The notes: generated by a model from the letters alone, not told the origin. A DNA stretch of 64,000 bases from Agriotes lineatus (GCA_940337035.1 CALNHX010005212.1:47438-111437), one strand, 5' to 3'. Shown: positions 51,659 to 60,771, numbered from the stretch's first letter. Numbers and translations: made by a program.

Positions 51659-51916
51659 TTAAACAATAGGTTTTATTTTTCCTTTTACATCCTTATTCAG
51701 TATACATTGCAATTGTTTATTTAAGATAGGTTCTAACAATAGAGACATTTTATCTATTCTATTCTTAAACCTCATCCTGTCGAGTGCGCACAACTGCCAG
51801 TAATTGTATGGAAGTTCATTATCCTCCTCTTCTTCTTCTTTCTGACGAATTTCGACAATCGGGTAAAAGTGAACCTGCCTGCTGCTGCTGTTTTTATTCT
51901 TGGCGTTCTTTGTCAT
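51659..51916 (-). CDS. Unknown Polinton ORF, acidic middle
   Basis: 85 aa with an EEEEED run followed by a helical segment (ALDRMRFKNRIDKMSLLLEP). It overlaps the end of the next upstream ORF by 23 nt in another frame. The two may be halves of one gene of about 150 codons separated by a frameshift, or overlapping genes. No function can be given. Confidence 0.45.
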   Translation of the reverse strand: MTKNAKNKNSSSRQVHFYPIVEIRQKEEEEEDNELPYNYWQLCALDRMRFKNRIDKMSLLLEPILNKQLQCILNKDVKGKIKPIV

Positions 51917-52127
51917 ACAACATCAAGTTATGTTTAAACTGGCTTATCAACAAGTTCAGGTCTGGCTGCCGCTCGTTTAATTTCAAACAAAAAAGTTCCT
52001 TTGAAATATCTTTAAATTTGCAATATATTTCAATATCTCTTTTCAATTTCTCCAGATTTTCAGTAAAGTGGTTGAACTGCATTCGATATTTATAGTATCG
52101 TTGCTGCTTCATAAAGCGAATGTGCAC
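51894..52127 (-). CDS. Unknown Polinton ORF, helical
   Basis: 77 aa, mostly helical (NHFTENLEKLKRDIEIY, ISKELFCLKLNERQPDLN), basic and without membrane segments. It begins the minus-strand group upstream of the penton gene and is separated from PLA2 by 263 bp. See the following ORF for the possible frameshift. Confidence 0.45.
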   Translation of the reverse strand: MHIRFMKQQRYYKYRMQFNHFTENLEKLKRDIEIYCKFKDISKELFCLKLNERQPDLNLLISQFKHNLMLYDKERQE

Positions 52128-52390
52128 AACTCAGACTTCCCATACTATAAGTACATCCTCAGACGATAACGTCATCCTCCCACATCTGCAAGTCTTTACA
52201 AGTCTGGACAGGTCTTTTCTCGCAGTAAACTGGTAGGAAGCTAACACATGACGCCGTGCAAAAATTGTAAACATAAATGCCCGCAATTTACAGAATCATA
52301 CGTTTGAAATACTTGGTGATTATATTTAATAGGATGACAGCTGCATTACAAGTTTTTTGTCGTGAATAATGCGTATCCTTTTTTATAATG
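52128..52390. promoter_or_regulatory. Gene-free gap between PLA2 and the capsid group
   Basis: 263 bp without an open frame, so a likely site for the end of PLA2 and the promoter of the minus-strand capsid group. It contains CAGACGATAACGTCATCCT, CATCTGCAAGTC and ACAAGTCTGGACAGG, words that recur in altered form at 55110-55320. Confidence 0.4.
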
Positions 52391-53158
52391 TTATAGATAT
52401 AACCCTTTACCTAAAGCTATTGCTTCCATCGTTTTATTATGTCTTTCAGACTCTGCTAATTGTTTTTTTGCCGACTGGGCGTCTTTAACCACTTTTGCAA
52501 TTCCTGCAGCTCCACTGATAAGAGCTCCTAACGAGCTAAGTCCTGCAAAGATTGGAATCAAGGGTAAAATTCCTCCTGTTTTTGGCACACGTATTACTGG
52601 AGGAGTTTTAATAATCTTGTTTCTCTTTATCTTATTAATTATCTTAACAGCAATATTTGTAGCATCGCTTAAGTTTCGCAGCAGTCGTCCTCCTCCTCCT
52701 AATTCAGTTCGTGCTTTTTTCACTACCTGATTGAAAGTAAGCGTATCTCTGGAACAAGGTGTCCTCTTTCTCTTTTTACCAGTTTTCGTTTTAGCTCCCA
52801 ACCCCATTTTTACTTTTGCCTTCATAGCTACTCCTGCAGCCGAGACACGTTCACCTAAGTTAGCGTCTGAAGCTCTAATACGTCCAATAGCATTTTTAGC
52901 TAAAATTCTGTCTGCTTTATGTCGTTCCTCCATATTATCAGAATGTTTTGCATAAGCCAAATCGTGCTCACGACACGCTTGATCTAATTTGTTAATTCCG
53001 GGATCTCCTCGTGCGATTCTTTTCTCAAGTTTTGTTCCAGGCCCGCAATATTGATATCTTGGTATGTGCAATTCGAAAGGCAATTTATTAATGAGCGTAT
53101 TGAGTACACCAGCACCTCGTCGCCGAAGGACTGGTTTACTGTTTCGACGTCGAACCAT
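52391..53158 (-). CDS. Phospholipase A2 virion protein
   Basis: 255 aa, open. After an Arg-rich start, residues 36-75 form a parvovirus-type PLA2 domain: calcium loop YCGPGT (37-42) and the catalytic His65-Asp66 pair with Tyr69 in CREHDLAY. A basic stretch follows (KKRKRTP, a possible nuclear signal), then a hydrophobic segment at about 195-225 (GGILPLIPIFAGLSSLGAL) and a helical tail. Such enzymes hydrolyse the sn-2 ester of phospholipids and help incoming virions breach endosomal membranes. The combination with a hydrophobic tail is usual in adintovirus/Polinton proteins. It starts 48 bp from, and divergent to, the ATPase gene. Confidence 0.85.
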   Translation of the reverse strand: MVRRRNSKPVLRRRGAGVLNTLINKLPFELHIPRYQYCGPGTKLEKRIARGDPGINKLDQACREHDLAYAKHSDNMEERHKADRILAKNAIGRIRASDANLGERVSAAGVAMKAKVKMGLGAKTKTGKKRKRTPCSRDTLTFNQVVKKARTELGGGGRLLRNLSDATNIAVKIINKIKRNKIIKTPPVIRVPKTGGILPLIPIFAGLSSLGALISGAAGIAKVVKDAQSAKKQLAESERHNKTMEAIALGKGLYL

Positions 53159-53205
53159 TTTATAGAACTGAGAACTGATCGATTAGGACCTTAATATATA
53201 TAGAT
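53159..53205. promoter_or_regulatory. Divergent promoter region between PLA2 and ATPase
   Basis: Only 47 bp separate the two divergent start codons. TTAATATATATAGATA at 53191-53206 is TATA-like for the plus-strand gene. A shared compact promoter is the simplest reading. Confidence 0.4.
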
Positions 53206-53927
53206 ATGCGTAGCAGTTTTAGTATGAGTTTCCAAGTAGACGTCATGAGGGTAGTTAAACTAAAAAATAGTTTGCCAATAAAAAATCATGATAATCATAC
53301 TGCATCTCTAAGCAGAAGACATGGCTTGCTGTTACCTTCCACAATACGATGCCTCATTATAGGCCCATCGAATAGTGGTAAAACAAACATCATTATTTCG
53401 CTAATAGAAGATGCTAATGGAGTACGATTCGAAAATATTTATATATATTCAAAATCGCTGTTTCAATCAAAGTTTGAATATCTAAGTTGTTTCAATTAAT
53501 TCCTGAGGTTGGTTACTATACATACAGCGATGGTGTAAACATTGTGCCACCTGACCAAGCTAAATCTAACAGCATTTTTATTTTTGATGACATTGCTTGC
53601 GACAAACAGGACGTTATGAGAGAATATTTTAGCATGGGTCGACATAAAAATATAGACTGTTTCTATATTTGTCAAACATATGCATGTATTCCTAAACATC
53701 TTATTCGCGATAATGCTAACATGCTGGTGCTGTTTAAGCAAAACGATATGAATTTACAGAAGGTCTACCGAGATCATGTTAATACCGACATGACTTATGA
53801 ACAATTTAAAGAAATGTGTACTTATTGCTGGAATAGTCATAAACACGGATTTTTGGTAATAGACAAAGATAGTGATTTAAACAATGGACGCTATCGTTAT
53901 GAATTTTATTCGTATATATACATTTAA
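53206..53927 (+). pseudogene. DNA-packaging ATPase (A32/FtsK-HerA type), one frameshift
   Basis: The first piece (53206-53499) holds the Walker A motif GPSNSGKT at residues 53-60. The frame then shifts near 53485, and the second piece (to 53927) has the Walker B SIFIFDDIACD at about 53570, the sensor-like FYICQTYACIP and IRDNANMLVLFKQ. Together the pieces are of the normal length for this family (about 240 aa). The enzyme pumps DNA into a preformed capsid and is one of the hallmark genes of Polintons, virophages and large DNA viruses. The break separates the two ATP-binding motifs, so this copy is inactive as read. Confidence 0.87.
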
Positions 53928-53983
53928 CAATTCTGATGTCTATTATTTGATAGAAAGCTGTTGACGTATGAACTAGTTTGAAT

Positions 53984-54132
53984 CTGTCAGTCTGTATAAC
54001 TGTCTAGCTGGCTGTCTACCTGTTTACCTGTCTAGCTGTCTATCTGTCTACCTGTCTACCTGTCTACCTGTCTAGCTGTCTAGCTGTCTAGCTGTCTACC
54101 TGTCCACCTGTCTACCTGTCCAGCTGTCTACC
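53984..54132 (+). repeat. 8-bp minisatellite CTGTCTAN, about 17 units
   Basis: Tandem CTGTCTAC, CTGTCTAG and CTGTCTAT units with few variants (CTGTCCAC, CTGTTTAC) fill the space between the ATPase and the next ORF. It is typical of slippage growth. Confidence 0.95.
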
Positions 54133-54143
54133 TTGTACCGATA

Positions 54144-54650
54144 ATGAAAACGAATGTAGCGACAGAACTTAGTAAAACTAAAAATATTATAAGACAGAAA
54201 GTTCGAGCTCTTAAGGAGGGTAAGTTGGTGCAACAACAGCTCCTCGGTAAATTTTTTAAACCTGTTACCGAACAAATGCAAAGTGTTGTAAAAGTGATAA
54301 ATAAAAAAGAGACTCCCCCATCTTCAAAACTAGAATTATTTACACCAAAACCTGCTGATAAAGTATTGTGTGAATCCGCCGAAGATTATTCTAATACGAA
54401 TATAGCAAACAAATTTCAGCCGTCTACCAGCATAGAACCGCAAGCTATAAGTGCTTTATTAGAACAGTATGATAAACTTTCTAGGAAATATGGAAGTAAT
54501 TATCTTATACAAAGAGAGAGGACTAAAATGGTTCGGTCACCTCCTTCGCTACGATTGCCTAACAGACGCAGACCTACAACAATTAGGAGAACGTCGCTAC
54601 TAAATCATCTCGGGTGGCAAGTACGGGGGCAGCACAAAACTTGTCTTTGA
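54144..54650 (+). CDS. Unknown Polinton ORF, basic, coiled-coil start
   Basis: 168 aa. Residues 1-50 are helical and basic (TELSKTKNIIRQKVRALK, QQQLLGKFFKPVTEQMQ), the middle is Pro/Ser/Thr-rich, and SALLEQYDKLSRKYG precedes an Arg-rich end that looks out of frame: from about 54520 another frame reads WFGHLLRYDCLTDADLQQL, so the true C terminus may be lost to a frameshift. It starts 12 nt after the minisatellite. A protein of similar start is known to me from arthropod Polintons, but no function is established. Confidence 0.45.
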   Translation: MKTNVATELSKTKNIIRQKVRALKEGKLVQQQLLGKFFKPVTEQMQSVVKVINKKETPPSSKLELFTPKPADKVLCESAEDYSNTNIANKFQPSTSIEPQAISALLEQYDKLSRKYGSNYLIQRERTKMVRSPPSLRLPNRRRPTTIRRTSLLNHLGWQVRGQHKTCL

Positions 54651-54822
54651 GGAGATCGTCCAGACAGAGATGACACCCGTAGCACAATAATTATCTGATG
54701 TATAATATATATATATTTGTAATAATTTTATACATGTATGTTTTAGACAAAATAAAATACAAGTATATTTACATTGTTGTTTTATTACACCATTGTGCTT
54801 ATAAACCCGATTACAGAAACAT

Positions 54823-54906
54823 GCCAGGTTGGCCGAGCGGTCTAAGGCGCCAGATTTAAGCTATGGTTGCCTAAGGGAAGATTGGGTTCGAACCCCACAC
54901 ATGGCA
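54823..54906 (+). tRNA. tRNA-Leu (anticodon UAA), possibly decayed
   Basis: 84 nt with class II (long variable arm) layout. The acceptor GCCAGGT (54823-54829) pairs with ACATGGC (54899-54905) at 6 of 7 positions, followed by discriminator A. The D arm TGGCCGAGCGG is the leucine-type A box, the anticodon loop TTTAAGC gives UAA, and GGTTCGAACCCC is the B box. There is one mismatch each in the acceptor, anticodon and T stems, so it may be a pseudogene or tRNA-derived. It lies 172 bp after the last Polinton-type ORF. Confidence 0.72.
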
Positions 54907-54910
54907 ATTC

Positions 54911-54916
54911 TTTTTT
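54911..54916 (+). terminator. RNA polymerase III terminator (T6) of the tRNA
   Basis: A run of six T four bases after the tRNA 3' end, the normal pol III stop, which supports a once functional transcription unit. Confidence 0.65.
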
Positions 54917-54979
54917 GTTTGTCTAACAGACATCAGTACTTGGCAAACTTATTTCAAGATCATTGTTGCAGATCATCAT

Positions 54980-55330
54980 CGCAACTGATAATGGAGGTCA
55001 GCGTCAGCAAAAAAATTTCAAACAAAGGCTCCATTCAATTTAGCGGTTGTGCAAATTTTTCTCAAACAATAGGTTTCTTTGTTCAATTCTTAACAGCTTT
55101 GCACATATCTCAAACATGTCTGGACAAGTCTGAAGCTTCAGACAATAACATCCTGTTTATCTGATAATGGAAGTCAGCAAAACTTCATCCAGACAACAAA
55201 GACTTCATTGTTCAATTATCGTGCAGATTTCTCAAACAATGGACGCCATTGTTCAATAACATCCTGCATCTACAAGTCTCAACTAGTTTTGCATTCCCAG
55301 ACGATGACTCACATCCTGTCGAGCCTGGGA
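54980..55330. repeat. Degenerate direct repeats after the tRNA
   Basis: CTGATAATGGAGGTCAGC (about 54986) recurs as CTGATAATGGAAGTCAGC (about 55161); TTTCTCAAACAAT occurs near 55057 and 55229; ATTGTTCAAT near 55207 and 55249; AACATCCTG near 55147 and 55258. The order is kept, so two units of about 175 bp seem duplicated and diverged. Some words also match 52150-52215 in the Polinton. Confidence 0.6.
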
Positions 55331-55404
55331 AAATTTTGATGAGCGTAGAAATCTTGTAAACATTTTAAAATTTGACATTTAGCCCAAAACTTTATCGTGG
55401 CACG

Positions 55405-55492
55405 TGACCTAGGTGAGGCCAATGACCCCGGCCCCGCCCGTGACCTTGACCTGGACTAAACCCGTGACCTAGAAAAAGTTCAAGGTCAAATG
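55405..55492. promoter_or_regulatory. Cluster of AGGTCA-type half sites
   Basis: Within about 90 bp there are GTGACCTAGG, GTGACCTTGACCTGG, CCGTGACCTAG and TTCAAGGTCAAATG, that is at least five TGACCT/AGGTCA half sites, two of them one base apart. These are the half sites bound by nuclear receptors, and TCAAGGTCA is the extended monomer site of the FTZ-F1/ERR type. In a gene-poor stretch this may be a remnant of a repeat. Function is not shown. Confidence 0.35.
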
Positions 55493-55499
55493 TGAGGCA

Positions 55500-57800
55500 G
55501 AACCCGTGTAGGTACACTACTCTGATCCTTTTTTCATCATTAGAACTATTTTTAAAACCATTGCGTTTTGATAGATATCTACCGGCATTCTAAACGAATA
55601 TCATAAACATATTTGGTCAATTATAAAAAATTTAAAATAATTGAATAAATTCAATCAGGCCATCGATTAATCAATTAATAATAACTTTACCAAAGTTATG
55701 TAATCCAACAAATGAACTTACTCCTAAAATGCATCGTGAGTTTTTTGGGTTTGTCTTATAAAATTTGAAAATTATTTGCCGCACTCTTAGTAAAATTAAG
55801 AATTTGAATAACGGTTGCTATGTGCTCGATGTTGAATCTAGGGAGGTGACCGGGGTGAAATTCCCCCCGGGGCAGTACAAAATTCACCTCCGGAAACATT
55901 ACCACTTCGTATTCGTCTATAAAAGAATGGGTGGATTTCGCGGGAATAGGTAAAAACACCCCCCAGACGTTTCATTTTCCCCCCGGAGTGATCAGTCTGA
56001 ATTCAACACTGTATGTGCTTTCGTAATTTGTTACTTAAAATAAGTTCTTATTGCAACGTCAACTGCACCATTTAACAGTGCTTCCTGGCGTCGCAAAAAC
56101 AGTCATTTTCTCCAGAAATGTACTTTTCTCCGTGTTCAAGCAATAAGTTTATAAAGTTTTGTAGCATTTTCGGAATCAACGTTGCCACAGCTCTACTGCT
56201 TTTCTCACTATTCACTGCTCGTTCATACTAACTAGGCGGTCAACATGTTTTTTATCTCTGTAAGAGCATTTTCGAAATCTTTAGAATTACTTCTTTTGGT
56301 ATTTTTGTAATCTTTGATTTTCAAGTATTGGACGTCACCAATGCGTCTCCTATTAAAATCAATTAATATGGCTAACTTACAAAGTACGTACCAGTAACTT
56401 TTAAGAATTTTGATTTAATTTTTGTCATCATTAATTAATATTTTTTTTACATTTTTCGGCAATTATTAGAACTCCATCCCGAAATTTTTGTATATCACTA
56501 AGCAGTGGCAGTATTGGTTGCTTATTCCACAGTTTTTATATCACGCCCTTGTTTGCTAGAGACGCTAATTCAGTGTTTTACCACGACTTTTAAAACGACA
56601 ATTTAAAATATATACAGTGCTTTCCTTAAAAATTCAAGGAATAATTGTTGGAAAAACGCTAGGACATTTTTTCAAATAAAATGTATACATACAGGGTGAC
56701 CCGCGTAGGAGGCATGACGTCATCGATTTTTTTAAATTTCAACCCTCTTTTTTATTACGGAATTCGAAAGAACACATGTTTTTACTTACGCTAAGCTAAT
56801 TCTTGCGTATAGGTCACCTGATCAAAAATTAAGAAAAACAATTTTAAAAATGCAAAATAATAAATTTAATTTTAGTAAGTAGGATTTTACGGTTTTATCA
56901 ATGACAGCAATCAATAAAACAAATGTCGGTCGTCTTGGATACTGTTCTTGCTCGTCAACTTTAAGGATCTTGCACGAAACAATGTTTTGTAAAGAAAGAG
57001 TTTACGATTCAAAATACCATAAAACATTGTACAATATACTCGACCTGATAACATGTTCGCTTCGCCCGCTCGTGATCGCCCGTAAAGTTCCAAGTAACGG
57101 TCTTGTAATGTAAATTACTATGACTTATTGTTCCTGAAGATAGTCCCGGAAATATTTTTATCAGTGAAGAGATAAGAATGATCTATTTTCCACAGTACCA
57201 GAATCAAAAATATTTACAATACCGTTATTCTTTGCCAAAATCAACTTAGTGTGCATTCAAATAAAAAATTTAAAATACACATTTTGGAAATAATAAACAA
57301 AAGTTAAATTCCTCGTTAAAAAGTGATTTGAAAAAGTGACTATATTTACCTTAGTAAAATATTACAAAAGAATACATTTGTCTTATGACTATTTTTCACA
57401 ATATTCTAGTTTGTATAATTCGGGTCTATTTTTTAATTGCCTGGCAGCAGTTTCAATCAATGATAAAACACCATTACTTGAAAATAACACCTTTATTAAA
57501 AGACCAAAATTAAGACCTTTCCAAAAAAAAAAACGCTATAAATAAATACAACAAAGCCGCGTGTAGTTAATTTTATTGCACAGAAGTGTAGCAAAAGTTG
57601 GATAAAAGTAATCGATACCGGTGTTACAGTTACCGCTATGAAGTTCAGCGAGAGGATCACAGATGTCGCCGCCAATTGTTTCTGTCCATAGATATATAAG
57701 TACTAGATACGGCGTGCCGTTGCTATAGTTGACCAAGACGTACCATCTATTTCTGTCACTCTCAGTGCGTGCATTACGTATAGCGCTATCCTTTAGAGAG
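55500..57800. other. Gene-poor stretch
   Basis: AT-rich DNA without a supported gene. At 55850-55990 there is a GC-rich patch with GGGGTGAAATTCCCCCCGGGG and later TTCCCCCCGGAGTGATC, small palindromes that look transposon-derived. At 56693 CAGGGTGACCCGCG begins a segment resembling the ends of many insect transposons, but no partner end is found. Open frames of 60-114 codons show no domain. Confidence 0.6.
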
Positions 57801-57801
57801 G

Positions 57802-58038
57802 TACAGTCGTGTGCAGATAAATCTGGGACAGTGTTTTTTTCACATGCAAATTCAGTTAAGAATTTGAAGAATATTTCCATGGATTTCCTCTTATCAGAGA
57901 GAGTTACGGGTTTCAGTACCTGTTAAAGTTTAATGTAACTCTTTCTGATAGCAGGAATTCCATGGAGATATTCTTCAATTCTTAACTGAATCTGCATGTG
58001 AAAAAACACTGTCCCAGATTTATTTGCACACGACTGTA
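57802..58038. mobile_element. Palindromic MITE, Tc1/mariner type
   Basis: A 237-bp foldback: the arms 57802-57906 and 57935-58038 are about 95 percent identical when one is inverted, around a 28-bp loop. The ends are TACAGTCGTGTGCA and TGCACACGACTGTA, that is CAGTCGTGTG termini next to TA on both sides, as in Tc1/mariner insertions. It carries no gene; a transposase in trans would move it. Confidence 0.88.
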
Positions 58039-58549
58039 CTTTGACTCGTAATTGAAAGAAATTATGATAAAATACATTTAACTCGTGTTACATGGTGCCA
58101 GAACTAGTCTTTTTGGTTTCAAAATGCTACAAAATGTAGAAAAGAAGTACCTAATCGTATAAATAAACACGAATTAGAAAATATAACCTCAACAGTCAAC
58201 ACATAACCTCACTCGATAAGATTGTGTGCAGATATCCACTTACTAGAGTCTTTGAGTTTTACGGTTGAAAATAATAGCAATCAAAACCATGTAAGCAACA
58301 TTTTGACTGGTAGGTCCAACAAGTTAAATGTTCAAGTAGCACCATTTTTCATGATAACTTTTTTAGGTGACCGTGTCTAATCGTTTTAACTTGTCAGAGG
58401 CTGGTTGAAAGGAAATTAATGATCCTAATAAAAGAAGTTTGTGAACACTACTTTGCTCTGAAACTGAGTTTGTCCTTTACAAGATGCACCATTTTGAAGT
58501 ATGGTAGAAAATGACCTTTTGTACTCCGAGAATGGTGTTCCAAGTGGCT
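58039..58549. other. Unassigned spacer
   Basis: About 500 bp of AT-rich DNA without a recognisable gene or repeat, between the MITE and the LINE remnant. Confidence 0.5.
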
Positions 58550-59015
58550 GTTAGAGCTCAACGAACAAAAATGCAGCGTGTTGCACATGGGATACCACAA
58601 CCCTAGCTACACGTATTTTCTGAACAATGTGCTTATAAAGGCGGTTTATCAACAAAGAGATCTTGGGGTCACCGTGTCGTCGGATTTTAAATGGGAGTAC
58701 CACGTTGCTAAAACAATCAAGAAAGTAAATATCATGTCGTAGCTAGTTTCGATCGCTTTTAAAAACATGTCTCCTCAACTTTTAGCGAAAACCTAAATTC
58801 GGCCAATTTTGGAGTATGCGTCCTGCGTTTGGAAGCCTAACCTTGCTAAAGACATTCATGCTCTTGAACTCACCCAGAGACGTATCACCAAGTTATCGCC
58901 AACTATTTGAAAACTGCCATATGAACAGAGGCTGCAGGTATTGGGGCTATCATCGATTTCTGAAAGACATTTAAGAGGTGACCTAATAGAAACATAAAAT
59001 CCTCCACGGTTACTA
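58550..59015 (+). pseudogene. LINE remnant, C-terminal reverse transcriptase
   Basis: Read in one frame with several stops: LNEQKCSVLHMG, QQRDLGVTVSSDFKW, RPILEYASCVW, LELTQRRITK and SSISERHLRGDLIET. These are the motifs that follow the RT palm in CR1/L2-like LINEs (RDLGV, LEYA..VW, QRR.TK, RGDLI). No 5' part or tail is present. The piece is old and inactive and differs from both LINEs in the satellite. Confidence 0.75.
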
Positions 59016-59400
59016 CACTGTAGTCATTGAAGGGTTTGTGACTAGTGAGAATGTGCGGTTGCGTGGCCACGAGTTCAAGCTGCTATTGTTAATATTAATA
59101 ATTATTTAATGTTGTTTCTCTACTAACCATAACCAAAATTATAAGGAAAAGAGTTAGCAGTGTAATTGGCCTCGGATTCTGCATCTTAGCCCAAAACAGT
59201 TGGTTATTAAATAAATAGCCGTGTTTATTTGATTGTGCTTTATGAAAAAGACCCATTTTCAGAAAAAATTAGTAAGCATCTAGTATTTTTCATTTTTATG
59301 TGCCTTGCAAGGATTTGTTTGATGGAGTATGGTACTCGAGCCACCCGTATTTGGTCTAAGCCAAAATTTAAAATTGGTAATTTTTAAAATTTCTATAGCA
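59016..59400. other. Unassigned spacer
   Basis: AT-rich DNA between two LINE fragments. I see no gene. Confidence 0.5.
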
Positions 59401-59700
59401 AAGTAGAGACAACATGTGAAGAACTACCTAGAAACGACACGTTAATAATAATAAGAGACTTCAATGCTAAGATTGGAAAGGAAAGGAACAATACAGAGAT
59501 AGCAGAAAAAGAAACCATTCACGAAACCACGAATGACAATGGAACAAGACTATGCACCCTAGCTGCAATGACAAATACATACATTGTGAGCACGAAATTT
59601 ATACATAAAAAGAACACAAAATCACATGGATGATACCCGGGAAAACATATGGGAACCAAATAGATCACGTACTAATCTCAAGAAAATGGACAAGAATTGT
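59401..59700 (+). pseudogene. LINE remnant, APE-type endonuclease
   Basis: One frame reads LPRNDTLIIIRDFNAKIGKE, TNDNGTRLCTLAA, VSTKFIHKKNTKSHG, a stop, then GNQIDHVLISRKW. This is the GDFNAKIG...NQIDH(V/I) pattern of RTE-like LINE endonucleases; the first Gly of GDFNAK is Arg. It is a fragment only. Confidence 0.72.
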
Positions 59701-60086
59701 ACAAGTATGTTACAGAATATGAGAATAAATCTTCTGCTTCTAATAATGTACAGTCCTCAATATCATTCTTTTCATCACTAAGAACTTCGAGATCAATCAC
59801 ATCTCTTCCTGCACCCCATTTTACAAGAACGCGCAACCAAATTTATATGGCTTGCTGGAGCTTGCACCTCAGTTGGGTGGAAACGAACAGTTACTATTTT
59901 TTTCCAACCCCCACACATCTGCATGAACTGCTGTTATTTCCCACATTCGAATTTGATGAAAAACATGATGACAGTGTGGACGAGCAGCTGAAGAAGCAAA
60001 AGGAAACATTAACCTCAACTTTACAGTTCATAATTCATTCAGAAGTTAGGTGCCTTGAAACACTGTACGGAATCAATCCTTTTTGA
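59697..60086 (+). CDS. Open frame of 129 codons, doubtful gene
   Basis: It starts with ATG inside the end of the LINE endonuclease remnant and ends at 60086. The Ser-rich first half and the acidic, Lys-rich end (DEKHDDSVDEQLKKQKE) show no domain I recognise. Codon use offers no support. It is most likely chance or part of an unrecognised transposon gene. Confidence 0.15.
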   Translation: MYKYVTEYENKSSASNNVQSSISFFSSLRTSRSITSLPAPHFTRTRNQIYMACWSLHLSWVETNSYYFFPTPTHLHELLLFPTFEFDEKHDDSVDEQLKKQKETLTSTLQFIIHSEVRCLETLYGINPF

Positions 60087-60603
60087 AGCTTGGATAGGAA
60101 ACTTTTTTGATATTCATTCCTTTCCTAATGCTATGAGGGATATGAATATCAATAAAAAAACTGAAATAATTTTTTAAAGGTTTTAATTAAACAAACTATC
60201 TACTTAACACACCGGTGAAAAGATAGGTCTTCGCTTGGAGAATTACAAGAAATAGAACAAATTATGCACGTTCTCATTGCTAAAGTTCAATTTTCGAAGA
60301 ATAAACTGTGAAATTGAATGACACTTCTGACGTTTTCATTTCAAAACTTCAAAATTAAGCGTACGAAACGTTGTATGAAATACGTCTAAAGGGAGAGAGA
60401 AATAAAGTGATACAGGTTAGAATGAAATGGGGGAAGGTACCGAACTCCGTGATATGTTATTTTAAGATACGACGTACGTTTACATGTAGTGAACATATCC
60501 TGTACTAATATATCCATGATTGGCTGGTTACATTCTCTTTGCAAATAACAGAAGTTTATAAACGTGAACAATTTGTTTTACTTAATTTTCAATAAAAAGT
60601 TTT

Positions 60604-60771
60604 GGGTGTAAACTAATTTAGTTTAACATAGACTATAATTTAGTTTACACCCCCACATACAACTGATTTCTGATTTTTCTATTTAGCTTAAATGTGGGGG
60701 TGTAAACTAAAAAAGTACCCATAGACTATAATTTAGTTTACACCCCCTAAATGTAGGGGTGTAAACTAAAA
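60604..60771. repeat. Alternating inverted repeats of GTGTAAACTAA
   Basis: The motif GGGTGTAAACTAA occurs at about 60604, 60698 and 60758, and its complement TTAGTTTACACCCC at about 60640 and 60733, alternating along 170 bp. The blocks AAAAAAGTACC and ATAGACTATAATTTAGTTT are repeated too. It can fold as two or three alternative hairpins. Confidence 0.88.

Larger units (their letters stand above)
49147..55350. mobile_element. Polinton/Maverick (adintovirus) capsid module, endogenous fragment
   Basis: A block with the virion genes of a Polinton-type double-stranded DNA element: major capsid protein, small basic protein, penton, two small ORFs, PLA2 (all minus) and packaging ATPase plus an unknown ORF (plus strand), divergent from 53160-53205. 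The gene set (A32/FtsK-type ATPase, double and single jelly-roll capsid proteins, PLA2) separates it from parvoviruses. No protein-primed polymerase, retroviral-type integrase or terminal repeats are seen, so this is a fragment. The left edge cuts an ORF. The right edge is uncertain: repeats near 55.25 kb resemble sequence between its genes at 52.15 kb, which is why I extend it to about 55350. Confidence 0.82.

Noticed and set aside
52391..53158. Endogenous densovirus (parvovirus) because of the PLA2 domain
   Set aside because: The neighbours are a packaging ATPase, a penton and a double jelly-roll capsid protein, not NS1 or parvoviral VP genes. PLA2 is also standard in adintoviruses.
54829..55164. 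111-codon ORF starting MAERSKAPDL
   Set aside because: The beginning is a read-through of the tRNA-Leu gene; such translations are a known artefact.
56693..56830. Complete transposon starting with CAGGGTGACC
   Set aside because: No matching inverted end or target duplication was found in the following sequence.
57536..57880. 114-codon minus-strand ORF
   Set aside because: About a third of it overlaps an arm of the MITE at 57802, and the rest has no recognisable domain.
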